64,000 bases of DNA from Hypomesus transpacificus (taxonomy: Eukaryota > Chordata > Actinopteri > Osmeriformes > Osmeridae). Of the stretch, positions 60,362 to 64,000 are shown piece after piece. The notes beneath the pieces were generated by a model. It saw only the letters and a list, made by a program, of their open reading frames with translations, ran no database searches and was not told the DNA's origin. Position 1 is the first letter of the stretch. Every line of letters begins with the position of its first letter. The stretch is taken from the NCBI RefSeq assembly GCF_021917145.1, contig NC_061073.1, positions 8,699,361 through 8,763,360 of the forward strand, read 5' to 3'. The translations under genes and the position numbers were made by a program.

Positions 60362-60736
60362 GTTGTCAGTGCAGACGGATGAATTAAACAGGATCCCTAC
60401 AGCGTCACCAGGGCAACACATGGATCAAGTTACCAGACAACGAAAGTGACATTTTGTCTATCGGACCCACACAGGAGATTTAGTATCACGTTAAACTAAA
60501 CCATGTCACACATCTTACCTTATCTCCTTTGCAATGGATTCTGGTTCCAATACTATAATGCAGTTTGTATGTTTGTTTCCGAGTAAATACACATATTTAG
60601 CACCAAATTTGTGAAACTTTTATTTTTAGAAGGACAGAAGAACATGAAGTGAAATCCCACCAACAAAGCATAATAATAACACCTCTGTTATTGCACACAA
60701 GGCACCGAATAATAATTCATATCTTAACATTAACAT
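60362..60736. other. Short intergenic gap between kcp 3' end and the next gene's start
   Basis: The downstream end of kcp and the start of the 1037-residue gene are tandem on the minus strand, about 375 bp apart. The promoter of the latter should be here. No TATA box was identified. Confidence 0.45.
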
Positions 60737-60742
60737 TTTATT
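60737..60742 (-). terminator. kcp: Candidate kcp poly(A) signal
   Basis: AATAAA on the minus strand, about 160 bases after the kcp stop codon. Confidence 0.55.
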
Positions 60743-60899
60743 CATAACATTTATAAAAAAAACAACCAAATATATATTTTCTGTCAGTCCCAATATCCTC
60801 AACGGCTCCCGTAATTAGCACATGCTGAAGTAGGTAGGCTGGGGAGGTACAGTACGTTAGTTACAGTAAATTTGAAAGGTGTGTGTATGAGTGTGTGTG

Positions 60900-64000
<3,101 letters not shown>

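Overview
The window is vertebrate nuclear DNA, almost certainly from a teleost fish. Support comes from multi-exon genes with GT-AG introns, a teleost-type adrenomedullin-2 precursor, a Rex3/RTE-type LINE, tRNA-derived SINE copies, hAT and piggyBac DNA transposons, and very abundant CA/GT, CT and GGGA microsatellites. The species cannot be named from this sequence. Layout: 0.5-1.8 kb holds a two-exon gene for a highly charged coiled-coil protein (+). 5.1-10.8 kb (-) holds the exons of a badly damaged gene that seems to combine a KMT5A-like SET domain, a cysteine/histidine finger region and parts of a recombinase-like family; a hAT element and two palindromic MITEs lie inside it. 11.1-16.8 kb is a piggyBac element bounded by inverted repeats, with a nearly complete transposase and an SGNH-hydrolase-like fragment. 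18.9-24.9 kb (-) is adm2. 25.4-26.2 kb is a minisatellite with a 114-bp higher-order period. 26.4-29.4 kb is a 5'-truncated RTE LINE with an open endonuclease/reverse-transcriptase frame and a 12-bp target-site duplication. 32.3-35.9 kb (-) is mob2. 38.8-46.8 kb (-) is ppp6r2, with 22 coding exons. 49.2-53.8 kb (+) is dnaja2, head-to-head with ppp6r2. 54.0-60.4 kb (-) is a 20-exon gene for a 1037-residue protein that I do not recognise. 60.7-64 kb (-) is the 3' part of a kielin/chordin-like gene (kcp), which continues beyond the window. The host genes do not form a functional operon. They are a peptide hormone (adm2), an NDR-kinase regulator (mob2), a PP6 phosphatase subunit (ppp6r2), an Hsp70 co-chaperone (dnaja2) and a secreted BMP modulator (kcp). 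From memory of the human map, ADM2 and PPP6R2 are close together on 22q13.33, so part of this order looks ancestral, while mob2, dnaja2 and kcp come from other human chromosomes. Exon models were built by hand: every multi-exon model given for an intact gene keeps frame across all its introns. No search or alignment was run.
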